Shown: positions 23,009 to 31,505 of the stretch, piece by piece
Position numbering within the stretch: the first letter of the stretch is position 1
How the letters are laid out: every line of letters begins with the position of its first letter
Assembly: GCF_001654615.1 (NCBI RefSeq)
Contig: NZ_LWUD01000005.1
Span: 21,242 to 85,241, forward strand
Direction: 5' to 3'
Length of the DNA stretch: 64,000 nucleotides
From: Ligilactobacillus aviarius
Lineage (GTDB): Bacteria; Bacillota; Bacilli; Lactobacillales; Lactobacillaceae
Position numbers and translations under genes: made by a program
Notes under the pieces: generated by a model
Databases searched by the model: none
Seen by the model: only the letters and a program-made list of their open reading frames with translations
What the model was told of the DNA's origin: nothing

Positions 23009-23996
23009 ATTTGATAAAATCCGCAACTAATTGATCCCGGAAGTCAAGAAATGCCTGGTTATCCGCGGTTGGATGAACCCGGTTCGTCAAGACGATCAAT
23101 CCTTCTTGGCGTGCTTTGCTTAGTAAAATGTACGTTCCGGTATATCCCGTATGATAGATCCACGGCGTTTGATCCGGTGAAATGCGGAGGTCCCATCCAA
23201 GCGATCTCCCTAAATAATGCGTTGTCCAATCTTTGAAAAGGGAATCAATCGTTGAACATTGTAAAAGATCATTCTCAGTAATCCCTAAGATCCACTGCGC
23301 AAACTTGATCAAATCATTAAGCGACATAAAAAGACCGGCGGAACCACAATGCTCCTTCAGGATAAATGCCTTGGGATCATGGACTTCACCTTGGATCAAC
23401 CCCCGATCAGCCGTCATCTCCGTGGGAACACAATTTTCTTTAACCGGATCAAAGGTACTTTCAGTTAATCCGAGCGGAATCAAAACTTCATTTTGAATTG
23501 CCGTCTGAACCGGTGCTTGGTAAAATTTCTCAATTATTTGTCCAAGCATGATCAGGCCGACATCAGTATACACAACTTTTTGATCAAACCAATCGCCCAC
23601 CGAAAGTGAATCAAGAGCGGCAAGTAACTTGTCCGGCGGTAACTGGTTACGGTGCGGAATGTATCCTGAAATTGCGGATGTATGCGTTAATAAATGGCGC
23701 ACCGTTACCCGCTGATCGTTAAAAAGCGGAATATGATCTGCGATCCGGTCATCAAGGGTGATCATTCCCTGCTCGATCATTTTCAAAATCACCGTTGTTG
23801 TTCCAACGACTTTAGTTAATGAGGCCATGTCATACAACATTCCCCATCGAAGCGGCTGAACTTGCGGAACCAAGGCAGCATTGCCGTAGACCATCGTTTC
23901 TACTTGTCCATCGTGCAAATGAGCGTAGGATACCCCAGGAACGATCTGTTCATCAACCATCTGCATCATTCGCGCCTTAACTTTGTCTGCCTTCAT
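23007..23996 (-). CDS. Serine hydrolase, class C beta-lactamase / PBP-like
   Basis: 329 aa, cytosolic by sequence (no signal peptide). Nucleophile motif SLTK in YDMASLTKVVGTTT (Ser-x-x-Lys), YTD in place of the usual Tyr-x-Asn, and HTG near the C-terminus (YHTGYTGTYI) in the KTG position. This family includes esterases and D-peptidases; true beta-lactamase activity is unlikely without export. GGAGGATC precedes the ATG, which lies inside the upstream phosphatase gene (20-bp overlap). Confidence 0.87.
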   Translation of the reverse strand: MKADKVKARMMQMVDEQIVPGVSYAHLHDGQVETMVYGNAALVPQVQPLRWGMLYDMASLTKVVGTTTVILKMIEQGMITLDDRIADHIPLFNDQRVTVRHLLTHTSAISGYIPHRNQLPPDKLLAALDSLSVGDWFDQKVVYTDVGLIMLGQIIEKFYQAPVQTAIQNEVLIPLGLTESTFDPVKENCVPTEMTADRGLIQGEVHDPKAFILKEHCGSAGLFMSLNDLIKFAQWILGITENDLLQCSTIDSLFKDWTTHYLGRSLGWDLRISPDQTPWIYHTGYTGTYILLSKARQEGLIVLTNRVHPTADNQAFLDFRDQLVADFIK

Positions 23997-24660
23997 CTGG
24001 ATCCTCCTGTCTCAACTGATTTACATATCTGATTTTAAATTCGCCGTTTTGATAATCAACTAGACTTGCCCGGGAATTATCAACCAAAAATAACGGCACT
24101 TCCCCATAAAGACTTTCGATAAAATTCGATAGGATCAACCCATGAGTAACGATCAAAATATTGCACTCCTGGTCTTGATATTCATCGCCGATCATGCGCA
24201 ATGCCCTGCGAAAGCGAGTATTTAACTGCGCTGCATTTTCAATCTCTTCCGTTCCATCCATTGTCCGAAACAGCCGAATCAATTCGCCAACGTGCTCTTC
24301 ATTCAAGAAGGCCCGGATAATTTTCTTCAATCCGAGGGTCCGTAATGCTTGTGGGATCAATTTCATGTTCTTGGCTTCTTCAAACTGGCCGAAACTCATT
24401 TCACGTAGATCCGGATCACGATAAATTGGCGGGATCTTGCGTTGATTTTCCTCTAAAATATACTTGGCCGTTGCTTGAGTCCGTTTCAAATCACTGGTGT
24501 AAACTGCCCGAAACTCGAGGTTGCGCAGTTCATATCCTAAGCGTTTGGCCATCCGAATTCCCTTTGCCGTTAAAGGAGAGTCGGTAATCCCCTGCAACCT
24601 TGCAGCGCGATTTAGTTTTGTTTGTCCATGCCGAACAAGGTAAAAGTGAACCGTTGCCAT
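23977..24660 (-). CDS. Histidine phosphatase family protein
   Basis: 227 aa. Phosphoglycerate-mutase-like phosphatase with the phosphorylated His in FYLVRHGQTKLN and second His in LIVTHGLI; YTSDLKRTQATAKYIL and MSFGQFEEAKN are also typical. Likely a small-molecule phosphatase, not glycolytic mutase. Overlaps the serine hydrolase gene by 20 bp, so the two are co-translated. Confidence 0.88.
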   Translation of the reverse strand: MATVHFYLVRHGQTKLNRAARLQGITDSPLTAKGIRMAKRLGYELRNLEFRAVYTSDLKRTQATAKYILEENQRKIPPIYRDPDLREMSFGQFEEAKNMKLIPQALRTLGLKKIIRAFLNEEHVGELIRLFRTMDGTEEIENAAQLNTRFRRALRMIGDEYQDQECNILIVTHGLILSNFIESLYGEVPLFLVDNSRASLVDYQNGEFKIRYVNQLRQEDPDEGRQS

Positions 24661-24786
24661 TTAAACTCTCCTTTCATATCATCTACTTTTAATTATACCG
24701 ATTAAAAGCGTTTTTATGAATAAACTTAATTATCTTTTTTTGGACTTTCCTGTTAAAATGAAAATATATCATTGAGAGAAGGTTTC

Positions 24787-25122
24787 ATGTTGATCGAGTT
24801 TGAATTTGAACCAATTTATGATGTGTTAAAACGAATTGAAACGCATCCCGAACTAATCATCGCAATCAAATCACCGTATAAAAACGTTGTCCAGGTTTTC
24901 ATCCCTGACACAACGCCGGTTGAACACGCTGATTTTTACTTCCCATCAAATAAATTGATGGTTAACCGTCTCCCGAATGAATTTATTAAATCGCATCCTA
25001 ATTTATTTGCTGATTATTGGGAAGCAACCGGTAAGCCACGTCCAAGTTTTGATGAGGTTTGGGCAACGACCGCTCATTTGTTAAAGGAAAAGGCTTATTT
25101 GGTTGAATTGTCATTTGAATAG
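24787..25122 (+). CDS. Hypothetical protein
   Basis: 111 aa from the ATG at 24787 (AGAAGG 5-9 nt upstream; the TTG five codons earlier lacks a signal). Sequence MLIEFEFEPIYDVLKRIETHPELIIAIKSPYKNVVQVFIPDTTPVEHADFYF-like, soluble, without a domain I recognise. It has its own terminator and probably is a stand-alone gene conserved in lactobacilli. Confidence 0.6.
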   Translation: MLIEFEFEPIYDVLKRIETHPELIIAIKSPYKNVVQVFIPDTTPVEHADFYFPSNKLMVNRLPNEFIKSHPNLFADYWEATGKPRPSFDEVWATTAHLLKEKAYLVELSFE

Positions 25123-25133
25123 TAAGAAACGAA

Positions 25134-25162
25134 ACGCATCTGCGACCATCTCGCAGCTGCGC
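25134..25162. terminator. Bidirectional intrinsic terminator
   Basis: Arms ACGCATCTGCGA/TCGCAGCTGCGC-type stem followed by TTTTT, between two convergent hypothetical genes. Confidence 0.8.
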
Positions 25163-25165
25163 TTT

Positions 25166-25432
25166 TTAATCATCTAAATTTTCTTCAATATTTAATCCGT
25201 ATAAATCGTTGACCGGTAATTCTTTCTCAACTTGATGAACGACAACGAGTGCCACTGCACCCTTGCTTGATACGTAACCGGCAAAATTCGTAACTTCTTC
25301 GACCTGATAAACTAACCCGTCAGTATTATAAAGATACTGCCCAACGGCTGGAAGAGTTTCAAACTCAACCTTATTCATTCGATAGTAATCATCATGGGCG
25401 TGATCATGCATCACGATCAAAACCTTATGCAT
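25166..25432 (-). CDS. Hypothetical protein with His/Asp-rich N-terminus
   Basis: 88 aa beginning MHKVLIVMHDHAHDDYYRM and ending in an acidic tail IEENLDD. The first part (KVLIVMHDHAHDD) could bind metal, but no known family is recognised. It has an AAGGGG ribosome binding site and shares a terminator with the convergent gene at 24787. Confidence 0.55.
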   Translation of the reverse strand: MHKVLIVMHDHAHDDYYRMNKVEFETLPAVGQYLYNTDGLVYQVEEVTNFAGYVSSKGAVALVVVHQVEKELPVNDLYGLNIEENLDD

Positions 25433-25524
25433 CTTTCAATCCCCTTTTCATCTTTTGAATTCATTATACCGGATCGTGGCGGTTTTTAAAGAAAAATTTT
25501 ATTTCAAATTTACTTTGTTGGTTC

Positions 25525-25553
25525 TTGACATTCATTTTAAAGTTTAATAAGAT
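25525..25553 (+). promoter_or_regulatory. Promoter of tRNA-Gln
   Basis: TTGACA (25525-25530), 17-nt spacer, TAAGAT (25548-25553), 18 bp before the tRNA. Confidence 0.75.
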
Positions 25554-25571
25554 AAGAAAGTCAGGTTTTAT

Positions 25572-25644
25572 TGGGTATTAGCCAAATTGGTAAGGCAGAG
25601 GACTCTGAATCCTTAATGTACTGGTTCGAATCCAGTATACCCAA
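25572..25644 (+). tRNA. tRNA-Gln (anticodon CTG)
   Basis: Cloverleaf: acceptor TGGGTAT/ATACCCA, D stem GCC/GGC, anticodon stem GAGGA/TCCTT with loop CTCTGAA (anticodon CTG, codon CAG), T stem ACTGG/CCAGT with TTCGAAT loop. No encoded CCA. U1-A72 start is usual for tRNA-Gln. The CTG isoacceptor is an extra to the expected TTG species. Confidence 0.92.
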
Positions 25645-25732
25645 TTAATATTTATTCGTTCCGTTATGTCAGGTTGGCATGGCGGTTTTTTTATTACTTT
25701 AATCATTTCATATGTTTTCATAGAATATCACA

Positions 25733-25808
25733 ATTTTTCACCATAAACCTAGCCAAAAGATCTTAGTCAAAGGCGTAACTGTTAACTTAATTGCTAGCAG
25801 TTTTTTAT
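25733..25808 (+). ncRNA. Candidate structured RNA upstream of the Abi gene
   Basis: A weak promoter (TTTAAT 25698-25703, 17-nt spacer, TAGAAT 25721-25726) and an intrinsic terminator (AACTGTTA/TAGCAGTT, 25777-25802, then TTTT) bracket about 75 nt without an ORF. Short arms GCC/GGC frame the middle. Its position before an Abi_2 gene is the reported location of Abi-linked RNA partners. Structure and expression are inferred only. The rest of 25645-25930 shows another weak hairpin near 25664-25688 followed by T7, and the Abi promoter region (TATATAAT near 25885). Confidence 0.35.
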
Positions 25809-26724
25809 TTATCCTTTAGTATTACTAATTAGTTATTTTCTGACTTTCAAATTATGTTTTTTTACCTTTATCCTAGTTGAATAATTATATATAATTGGGA
25901 ATAATCATTTTATTTTAAAGGGGTCTTGTAATGAAAAAAGTAAAACTTGGAAAAGACATTGATAAGTTAATTGAGCATATCAATAATAATCATCAAATTC
26001 AACTTAAAAGTGAGCGACAGAAAAAAGAATTACTAAATATGGGATATTTTCATTCACATAAAGCATACTTATTCCAAAAAAATCCAGTGAATAAGTTACC
26101 CATTCAAAATTTCGATGAAATTGAGAAAATCTACCGTTTAGATAATAACTTAAAAGCGCTAATTTATTCTAAAATTATGATGCTTGAAACTGCTATTAAG
26201 GCAAGAGTAATAACATGTATTGTATCAAATAATGAATCGTCAATTTACTCGATTATAAATAATGAAAAAAATAATATTTACAAATCGTATAATTCAAAGA
26301 ACGTGGAATTAAAATTAAAGAAACAAGGTTTTGAAAATAAATTAAATACTCATGAATTTGATAACGGAGAGGACGCTTCTATAAAACATAATATTCAAAA
26401 CATCGAAAAAAGCATAAAAATTTTAAATACCAATTATAAAAAACAAAATAAGTCAATTTTAGAGCTACAAAACAGAATTGATTCCATTATTTCAAGAGAT
26501 TATAGTCAATCTGGCATAACACAACACTATATGCACAAAAACGAATCCATTCCTTTGTGGGCCTATTTTGAATTGATTACTTTTGGCGATTTAGGCAAAT
26601 TTCTATCCTGTTTAACAGAAGAAACGAGAATTAACATTTGTAAAGCCGTAAAAATATATGATTCAAGATTTAGCCCCAATATATTAACTGAAGTGCAAGA
26701 CAAAAGTTAGACAAAATTAAATTA

Positions 26725-27621
26725 TCAAGCTACTAAGGCGTGATTTCGGTATTCAACCGGAGTCATGCCTTTTGTTTTTAAAGTCGTTCTAACGTTATTA
26801 AAATATTGAACATAATTTTGAGAAAGTTTCCCTAATTCTGTAATATCTTTACATGGCGGAAAGCCGGCCAGTAATTCCGTTTTGTACAGGTGAAAGAAAC
26901 TTTCTACTGGAGCGTTATCTAAGCAGTTTCCCTTACGGGACATACTTTGAACAAAGTGATAATCCGCTAGCTTTTGGGTATAGTAAGCTAACTGATAATG
27001 CCAGCCTTGGTCGGAATGAATGATTGGCTGGACACTATCAGGTAAGTTATCAATTAATTCTTCAAGGGTGCGCATAATTAGTTCTTTATTCGGACTAGAA
27101 CTAAGCTGGAAGGCTAGAATCTCTTGACTGGCTTCATCAATCATTACTGAAATATAAGCCCATTGATGGTTAGCCAACCGGACTTGCGTAACATCTGTAT
27201 GAATAACTTGGTAAGGTTGGTGCGCATTAAATTCTTGGTTCAATTTATTATCTGCAATCTTACCCACCGTGCCATGATAGGACGAATATTTACCGTTACG
27301 GTGACGGTTATAGAGACTTACTTGAATGTTTAGTTCACCCATTAGCTTACGAATTGTATCACCAGACAAATGTAATTCCATTTTATCTAATTCGGCTTGA
27401 ATCCGGCGATAGCCCGCAGTCCAACGTCCTCGGACCTTAAAGCGTTGTGCGATTTGAAGAATCATTTTCTTCGCTTTTGCGTATTTATCATGAGGATTGG
27501 CAATCCGTTTACGCTCATCGTGATAAGTTGCCTTGGGAAGCATAATAGCCTTGAGTAGATCACCAATCTTATAACGTTGCTTTTTAGGTAATGATTCTTG
27601 ATCGTCCCTGATCTGATCCAC
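26725..27621 (-). CDS. IS3-family transposase OrfB (DDE integrase core)
   Basis: 298 aa. HTH_21 region at the N-terminus, then the rve core with the three catalytic acids: VIHTDVTQV (Asp), IIHSDQGWHYQ (Asp) and GNCLDNAPVESFF (Glu). The frame is -1 relative to orfA. A GTG start overlaps the orfA stop as TAGTG. The A6G slippery heptamer typical of IS150 is absent; a short run AAGAAAAC precedes the junction, so coupling by reinitiation, not frameshifting, is possible. Confidence 0.93.
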   Translation of the reverse strand: MDQIRDDQESLPKKQRYKIGDLLKAIMLPKATYHDERKRIANPHDKYAKAKKMILQIAQRFKVRGRWTAGYRRIQAELDKMELHLSGDTIRKLMGELNIQVSLYNRHRNGKYSSYHGTVGKIADNKLNQEFNAHQPYQVIHTDVTQVRLANHQWAYISVMIDEASQEILAFQLSSSPNKELIMRTLEELIDNLPDSVQPIIHSDQGWHYQLAYYTQKLADYHFVQSMSRKGNCLDNAPVESFFHLYKTELLAGFPPCKDITELGKLSQNYVQYFNNVRTTLKTKGMTPVEYRNHALVA

Positions 27622-28154
27622 TATTTGCGTTTTCTTCCGGGCTTTGAGGGTCCGAACAGGGTCAGCGATTTTTTTAAGATGTCACGCTCCATTTTGGTTT
27701 CATAAAGTTCCTGATTTTTCTTCGCTAGTTCTTCTTTTAAGCGGTCAAGCTCACTTTGATGTGCGAGCTGACGACGTTGTTTTTTAGGATGGTTCACTTT
27801 CGGTGGCCTACCTTTCGGTTGAGGATTCAAGGCAGTAATTCCTTCCCGTTCAAACCTTGAACGCCAGACAGAAATCTGTGGCGGTGAAACGTTAAAGCGT
27901 GCCGCTACTTCAGCCATCGAATCCTCGTGAGTTTGGTAATAGTTTATCACATTTATTTTGAAATCAGCAGTAAAATTCCGTTTATGTCGCCGCCGCTTGA
28001 GGACGTCAGGACCATTCAACCGGTATCCTTGAATCCACTTAGCGATTTGCCTTTTTCCAATATGGTATTTCTTACTTAAATCATAGGTACTCTGCGCAGT
28101 TGAAAGATATTCATGAACAATCTGCGCTTTTAATTCAGGTTTATATTTAACCAT
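27621..28154 (-). CDS. IS3-family transposase OrfA (helix-turn-helix)
   Basis: 177 aa. Two helix-turn-helix segments (YKPELKAQIVHEYLSTAQSTYDLSKKYHIGKRQIAKWI and FTADFKINVINYYQTHEDSMAEVAARFNVSPPQISVWRSRFE), then a leucine-zipper-like coiled coil (SELDRLKEELAKKNQELYETKMERDILKK). It binds the IS ends and forms OrfAB with OrfB. The double HTH is usual for IS150-group elements. Confidence 0.93.
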   Translation of the reverse strand: MVKYKPELKAQIVHEYLSTAQSTYDLSKKYHIGKRQIAKWIQGYRLNGPDVLKRRRHKRNFTADFKINVINYYQTHEDSMAEVAARFNVSPPQISVWRSRFEREGITALNPQPKGRPPKVNHPKKQRRQLAHQSELDRLKEELAKKNQELYETKMERDILKKSLTLFGPSKPGRKRK

Positions 28155-28605
28155 ACAAAAAGTGCCTCACAATCATTAGTTTTCTGTCTAACAATTGTAG
28201 GGCACTTCATAACTAACAGTGTTTATTTGCTTAAAGATTTAAGAAATGCCGTTGCACATAATAAAGTTATATTTGATTGTCGGTTTAAAACTAACAGGCT
28301 GAATAAAGAACTCAGACAGTTCTTTAATCGACATTTATTAGTTGATGTAGATATAACGTTTCAATCTATTACAGATTATATCTTAACAATATGCTACTTT
28401 CTAAAGTCATTAGAATTCGCTAATTGCGAAATATCAAGCTTCTTTAATGAATATAAAAAAATTATCTTTGAGCTCAAAAATGATAATTCATTTAACAAAC
28501 AAATCTTTGATAAACTTTTTAATGACATCGAAATTACTAAAATTAATAAGTTTAGTATTGACAACTTATAAATCAACAATTAGGATATGAGTATAATCTA
28601 ATTGC

Positions 28606-28628
28606 GGTGTGATCTTGCGGGACACACC
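28606..28628 (+). terminator. Intrinsic terminator after the Abi gene
   Basis: GGTGTG/CACACC arms and TTTTTT, 34 nt past the Abi stop codon. Confidence 0.75.
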
Positions 28629-28665
28629 TTTTTTATTATCCTTTATTAATTTTAAAAATGAAAAA

Positions 28666-28689
28666 AGAAGCGATCACAACATCGCTTCT
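28666..28689 (-). terminator. Intrinsic terminator of the YjeM-like gene
   Basis: AGAAGCGAT/ATCGCTTCT with a 6-nt loop, followed on the minus strand by TTTTTT, 33 nt past the stop at 28723. Confidence 0.85.
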
Positions 28690-28722
28690 CAATTCAGTAT
28701 TCTTTTTGTTACTTCTCATCCA

Positions 28723-30210
28723 TTAATCCAATTTTGACTCCGACCGCTTATACAAAATCCAGCCAACAACCCCAAAGAAGATCGGACCGAATGCTGTCCA
28801 GAAAGCAGTCATATAATCATGACTTAAAATTGGTTCAACGCAAGTAAAGACAATTCCGGCAGCAACAACAAGCCACACAATGCTTGTAACCGTCCAAACC
28901 ACCTTTTTATTCTTGTAGAAGACAAACGGCCGGTCGAGATTTTGCTTTTGCTTAAAGAACGGGAAGGCAGCAATCAAAAACAGATACGGAGCTGAAGATG
29001 AAACGTTCATCATGTCCGTTAAAATCGTATAGAACTGAGTTGCAGCTTTTCCACCGAATGCTACAAATAACATGATCAGGCTGACAACAAGAGCTTGCAG
29101 CCACATTGCGTTGGCGGGCATTCCCTTATCGTTCAGTTTCGTAATCTTCTTTGGCAAAAGGCGCGAATCGCTTCCCAGTACAAATGACTTAACTGGTGAA
29201 TAAATCATCACAAAGGCGGCCCCTAATCCCGTAAGAACGTCTGACAATGCAGTGATATGGGAGAAAAGTTTTCCAATTCCAAGCGCTGCTGTTCCGAATA
29301 ATCCAAAGGCCTTTCCAACTTCGATCCCCAGATTATTGATCAAAACATATTCGCAGTTTGCCAAGTCAACTGAACTCTTTCCTAAAACCGAATGCCAGTT
29401 AGTTGAAATTCCACACATTGTAATCAAAATCAGATAGAACAACGTCATTAAAATCATTACCGTGATCAAAGCTTTCGGATACGTCTTTTCCGGCTTATCA
29501 ACCGAATCAATCACGCCAGACGTTGTTTCCAGGCCGCCATAAGCAAAAATTGCATATACTAAGAACGAAATAATAGCAATTGGTGACTGAAAATTACGGT
29601 TCGGCGACTTCGTAAAGCTCTTGATTCCCGTAATCCCTTGGGCTAAAACTCCATGATGAGCAATTAAAACCACGATACTGAACAAACTGAATAACAGCGT
29701 AATTCCAAAAGCAAAGATTCCACCGAATGTAGCGACCTTCGCAATTTTATCAATTCCCCGGCTGGCCAAGAATGTAACTAGCAAAATAAAAAGCACGCCT
29801 AAGATTCCGACAACCTGGTTCGAATTAAACGGACCAAAGCCCCACGTTTGGGTTTTATCTGAGCCAAACAGTGCAGTTGAAACTGCCACGATGAAGAACT
29901 GGGTCGATGATACCAACCAAACAACCCAAGCAGCAAGCCAAATAAAAGTTCCAATAAAAGCAAACTTTTCATTGGTTGAACCCTTTAACCATGAATAGAT
30001 TCCCCCCTTGGCTTCCTTAAATGTTGCTCCGTATTCAGCAAACATCAATGCTGACGGCAAAAAGAATGCCACGGCGGCAACGATATACCAAATAATACTT
30101 GAGTATCCCATTTGATAAAAGGCAGTCATCGAATTACTAAATCCAAAAATTGCTGAAAAAATCATCAAAACCAAACTGCCATATGTAATCTTTCTCGACT
30201 GAGAATTCAT
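28723..30210 (-). CDS. yjeM: Amino acid permease, YjeM/glutamate-GABA antiporter group
   Basis: 495 aa, 12 or more helices. The opening (FSNSMTAFYQMGYSSIIWYIVAAVAFFLPSALMFAEYG) and KGGIYSWLKGSTNEKFAF closely fit the YjeM branch of the APC superfamily. Substrate is not established for YjeM; amino acid/amine exchange is inferred from the superfamily. Monocistronic with an AGGGATGG ribosome binding site and strong terminator. Confidence 0.86.
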   Translation of the reverse strand: MNSQSRKITYGSLVLMIFSAIFGFSNSMTAFYQMGYSSIIWYIVAAVAFFLPSALMFAEYGATFKEAKGGIYSWLKGSTNEKFAFIGTFIWLAAWVVWLVSSTQFFIVAVSTALFGSDKTQTWGFGPFNSNQVVGILGVLFILLVTFLASRGIDKIAKVATFGGIFAFGITLLFSLFSIVVLIAHHGVLAQGITGIKSFTKSPNRNFQSPIAIISFLVYAIFAYGGLETTSGVIDSVDKPEKTYPKALITVMILMTLFYLILITMCGISTNWHSVLGKSSVDLANCEYVLINNLGIEVGKAFGLFGTAALGIGKLFSHITALSDVLTGLGAAFVMIYSPVKSFVLGSDSRLLPKKITKLNDKGMPANAMWLQALVVSLIMLFVAFGGKAATQFYTILTDMMNVSSSAPYLFLIAAFPFFKQKQNLDRPFVFYKNKKVVWTVTSIVWLVVAAGIVFTCVEPILSHDYMTAFWTAFGPIFFGVVGWILYKRSESKLD

Positions 30211-30385
30211 AAAACCATCCCTCTTATGATTAATTTTTAATTAGCTAATAATTAAAATATATTAATTTTAATGATAACATTTTAATCTGTCAAGGATAGA
30301 TTTTAAATTAGCTCCTAAATTATCGGTATTTTAACAAAGCATTAAGTTTGATCGGTTTGCTTAATTTATGAGAATTTTATAATAA

Positions 30386-30425
30386 AAAGCCCTGAATTGG
30401 CATTTAAGAGCCAGTTCAGGACTTT
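30386..30425 (-). terminator. Intrinsic terminator of the nucleoside hydrolase gene
   Basis: Long stem GTCCTGAACTGGC/GCCAATTCAGGGC read on the minus strand with T-rich flank, 15 nt past the stop. Confidence 0.88.
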
Positions 30426-30440
30426 CGTCTATTCACTTAA

Positions 30441-31379
30441 TTATTCAAATTTTGCTGATTCTGCCAATTGGTCCATGATTTCATAGAACCGATCTTCATA
30501 CGCTTTCGTTACCAATGTGATTTCGCGGCCATCGTCAGTTGGGTATGTTCGCCCATCAGCTGGTCCGCCAACCATTACATCGCTTTTGACCTTCTTCGTT
30601 TCAATCGTTTCAGGATACAAACTCGAAATTGTGGTTAAAACATCCCAAAGATAGTAGACTGAATTAGCTTCATAGTTGAGCACTAACGCATATCCTTGGC
30701 CAATCAAATCCATTGCTGGATATTTCCGCAAACTTGCCCAGTGATCACGTAATTGAACGTTCAATGGCAACTCCTCGGTACTTTCCAAACCAACCATTTG
30801 AATATCTAATGATGAATCCCAAACTGTTTTAACGGCTTCCGGATCCCAAAAAGCATTCCATTCAGCCGTTCCATCATAACTCGGTTCAAGAACATTGCCG
30901 TGACCATCAAGGCATCCGCCCATCCAGTATAACTTTTCGATTTTATCCTGAATCCGGGGTTCAATTTCCAATGCACGGGCTAAATCAGATAACGGACCGG
31001 TCATGATCAACGTTGTCTTTTCGTCTTGAGCCATAATTTTATCGATCATGTCTAAATGAGCAGGCTTTGCAGCTTGCGGGGTTTTAATTGTTCCCTTTTC
31101 ATTTAAAATCGGGAAAGAATTAAATGCGTATGAACTTAACCGCCATTCTTTCGGGAACGGGTGCTTTGGTCGCGAATTTGAAAGCGCCACTTCAACATCT
31201 TGATGATGCGTATTGAAACGGTCGATCATTTTCCGCGATGCTTCAGCAGCCGGTTCAACGAAGCAGTCGGCATCCGTTACGCCGATCCCAATCAATCGAA
31301 TATCAGGGACTTGCAACAAAAGCAAAAGCGAAGTTAAATCATCAATATTGCCATCATGATTAAAATAAACGTTTTTCAT
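30441..31379 (-). CDS. Nucleoside hydrolase (IUNH family)
   Basis: 312 aa from the ATG at 31379 (GGAG upstream). Splits ribonucleosides to ribose and base. The calcium-binding N-terminus reads FNHDGNIDDLTSLLLLL, a variant of the usual DTDxGxDDALAL with both final Asp kept. TLIMTGPLSDLARALE and EWNAFWDPEAV also match; the active-site His region near residue 240 is less clear. The base specificity is unknown. Single gene. Confidence 0.85.
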   Translation of the reverse strand: MKNVYFNHDGNIDDLTSLLLLLQVPDIRLIGIGVTDADCFVEPAAEASRKMIDRFNTHHQDVEVALSNSRPKHPFPKEWRLSSYAFNSFPILNEKGTIKTPQAAKPAHLDMIDKIMAQDEKTTLIMTGPLSDLARALEIEPRIQDKIEKLYWMGGCLDGHGNVLEPSYDGTAEWNAFWDPEAVKTVWDSSLDIQMVGLESTEELPLNVQLRDHWASLRKYPAMDLIGQGYALVLNYEANSVYYLWDVLTTISSLYPETIETKKVKSDVMVGGPADGRTYPTDDGREITLVTKAYEDRFYEIMDQLAESAKFE

Positions 31380-31505
31380 AATAATTCTCCTCAAAAAATA
31401 GTAGTGATGAAACACGTATTATTTTAGCATATTTCAATTTTAAAATTAATATATTTTTAAACGATAACAGAGATTACCACTCGTAACATTCACTTTAAAT
31501 AGAAA

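Larger units (their letters stand above)
26689..28209 (-). mobile_element. IS3-family (IS150-group) insertion sequence, intact, 1,521 bp
   Basis: Terminal inverted repeats begin TGAAGTGC at both ends, continuing with matching ACAA..GTTAGACA segments; the outer dinucleotides are TG/CA. It is flanked by a 4-bp direct repeat TAAC (26685-26688 and 28210-28213). It carries orfA (27621-28154) and orfB (26725-27621) with intact HTH and DDE motifs. Insertion into the Abi gene looks recent because both frames and repeats are undamaged. Confidence 0.95.
25931..28571 (+). pseudogene. Abi_2-family (AbiD/AbiF-like) HEPN abortive-infection gene interrupted by an IS3 element
   Basis: 5' part 25931-26688 and 3' part 28214-28571, split by the IS at 26689-28209 plus one TAAC copy (28210-28213). 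Joined, they give 1,116 nt, an uninterrupted 371-codon frame plus stop: ...SPNILT-NSVYLLKDLRNAVAHNKVIFD.... Abi_2 motifs are visible: GYFHSHKAYLF, FDEIEKIYRLDNNLKALIYSKIMMLETAIKARV, SIPLWAYFELITFGDLGKFL and, after the insertion, the HEPN RNase motif RNAVAH (Rx4H). As it stands the 5' fragment ends in IS sequence after 259 codons and lacks the active site, so the protein should be inactive. AbiD/AbiF-type proteins stop phage growth by attacking RNA. Confidence 0.85.

Noticed and set aside
23007..23996. Call as an antibiotic-resistance beta-lactamase
   Set aside because: No signal peptide, and the YTD/HTG motifs fit the broader serine hydrolase family, so resistance is not supported.
25572..25644. 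tRNA-Gln as an attachment site of an integrated island
   Set aside because: No integrase gene and no second copy of the tRNA 3' end were seen in the window.
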